A stretch of 14,106 nucleotides of DNA. Source: Kiritimatiellia bacterium (GTDB lineage: Bacteria > Verrucomicrobiota > Kiritimatiellia > SLAD01). The DNA is taken from the NCBI GenBank assembly GCA_007127595.1, contig SKZA01000345.1:1-14106 (forward strand), given 5' to 3'. The notes beneath the pieces are model-generated. The model was not told where the DNA came from. It made no database searches and saw only the letters and a list, made by a program, of their open reading frames with translations. Below, one piece after another: positions 14,023 through 14,106 of this stretch. Each line of letters opens with the position of its first letter. The stretch's first letter is position 1. The position numbers were made by a program, and so were the translations under genes.

Positions 14023-14106
14023 ATGAGCGAGGCTGACTGGGCACGGGTCGATGGCTATTTGGCATCCACGTTGGGGGCGTCCGACGCTGGACTTGCCGCA
14101 GCCAAG
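14023..14106 (+). CDS. Start of a probable SAM-dependent O-methyltransferase, cut by window edge
   Basis: Only 28 codons are visible: MSEADWARVDGYLASTLGAS and eight more ending AAAK. The opening 'W..VD.Y....L...D..L.AA' resembles caffeoyl-CoA-type O-methyltransferases (Methyltransf_3), which methylate hydroxyls on varied acceptors using S-adenosylmethionine. The start is supported by GAGGA at 14009-14013, nine bases before the ATG. It is divergent from the clpX fragment, and its ribosome binding site lies exactly where clpX similarity ends. The family call rests on the N-terminus only, so it is tentative. Confidence 0.5.
   Translation, partial: MSEADWARVDGYLASTLGASDAGLAAAK

Overview
The window is a GC-rich bacterial chromosomal segment with dense genes and mostly housekeeping or envelope functions. 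Hallmarks are a bacterial Ser/Thr kinase with a membrane anchor and Pro/Arg linker, lipoproteins, an O-antigen-ligase-like protein and palindromic intergenic repeats. Together these fit a Gram-negative lineage, possibly of the PVC group (Verrucomicrobiota/Kiritimatiellota-like). That placement is an impression from gene style only; no rRNA or other marker is present to fix it.

Layout. 1-1268 (+): the 3' part of an SGNH esterase, then an exonuclease III (xthA). 1327-1410: a pair of inverted REP-like hairpins in the convergent gap. 1433-3082 (-): a Ser/Thr protein kinase. 3205-4179 (+): a divergent lipoprotein that looks like two tandem retropepsin-like domains with degenerate catalytic motifs. 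4196-4231: four 9-nt tandem repeats. 4309-4854 (-): a small exported protein of unknown function. 4855-5375: the only long non-coding stretch. It holds a 200-bp MITE-like element (5086-5285) with 22-bp inverted termini, a perfect 10-bp flanking direct repeat, and an internal pair of inverted REP-like hairpins. 5376-9234 (+): a complete polyamine ABC importer, potABCD. The genes overlap or are closely spaced, so they are probably one transcript, and the mobile-looking element sits just upstream. 9245-9270: a hairpin between the convergent potD and the leftward cluster. 9323-13302 (-): a leftward, apparently co-transcribed set (transcription order: 5'-nucleotidase-like metallophosphoesterase, O-antigen-ligase-like polytopic protein, M50 site-2 protease with CBS domains). 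13346-14005 (-): the C-terminal half only of ClpX, abruptly broken. 14023-14106 (+): the start of a probable O-methyltransferase that occupies the place where the rest of clpX should be.

How the genes work together. PotA (ATPase), PotB and PotC (permeases) and PotD (lipoprotein receptor) form one importer. The M50 protease and the O-antigen ligase overlap by ATGA and are probably translationally coupled, and both act in the inner membrane. The nucleotidase is exported and could scavenge phosphate or nucleosides. The other genes are independent of each other as far as the sequence shows.

The points most worth following up are the MITE-like element with REP hairpins, the compensatory changes in both REP pairs, the broken clpX/methyltransferase junction (a real rearrangement or an assembly chimera), and the bilobed aspartic-protease-like lipoprotein. 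I saw no CRISPR array, tRNA, rRNA, prophage or recognisable defence system.
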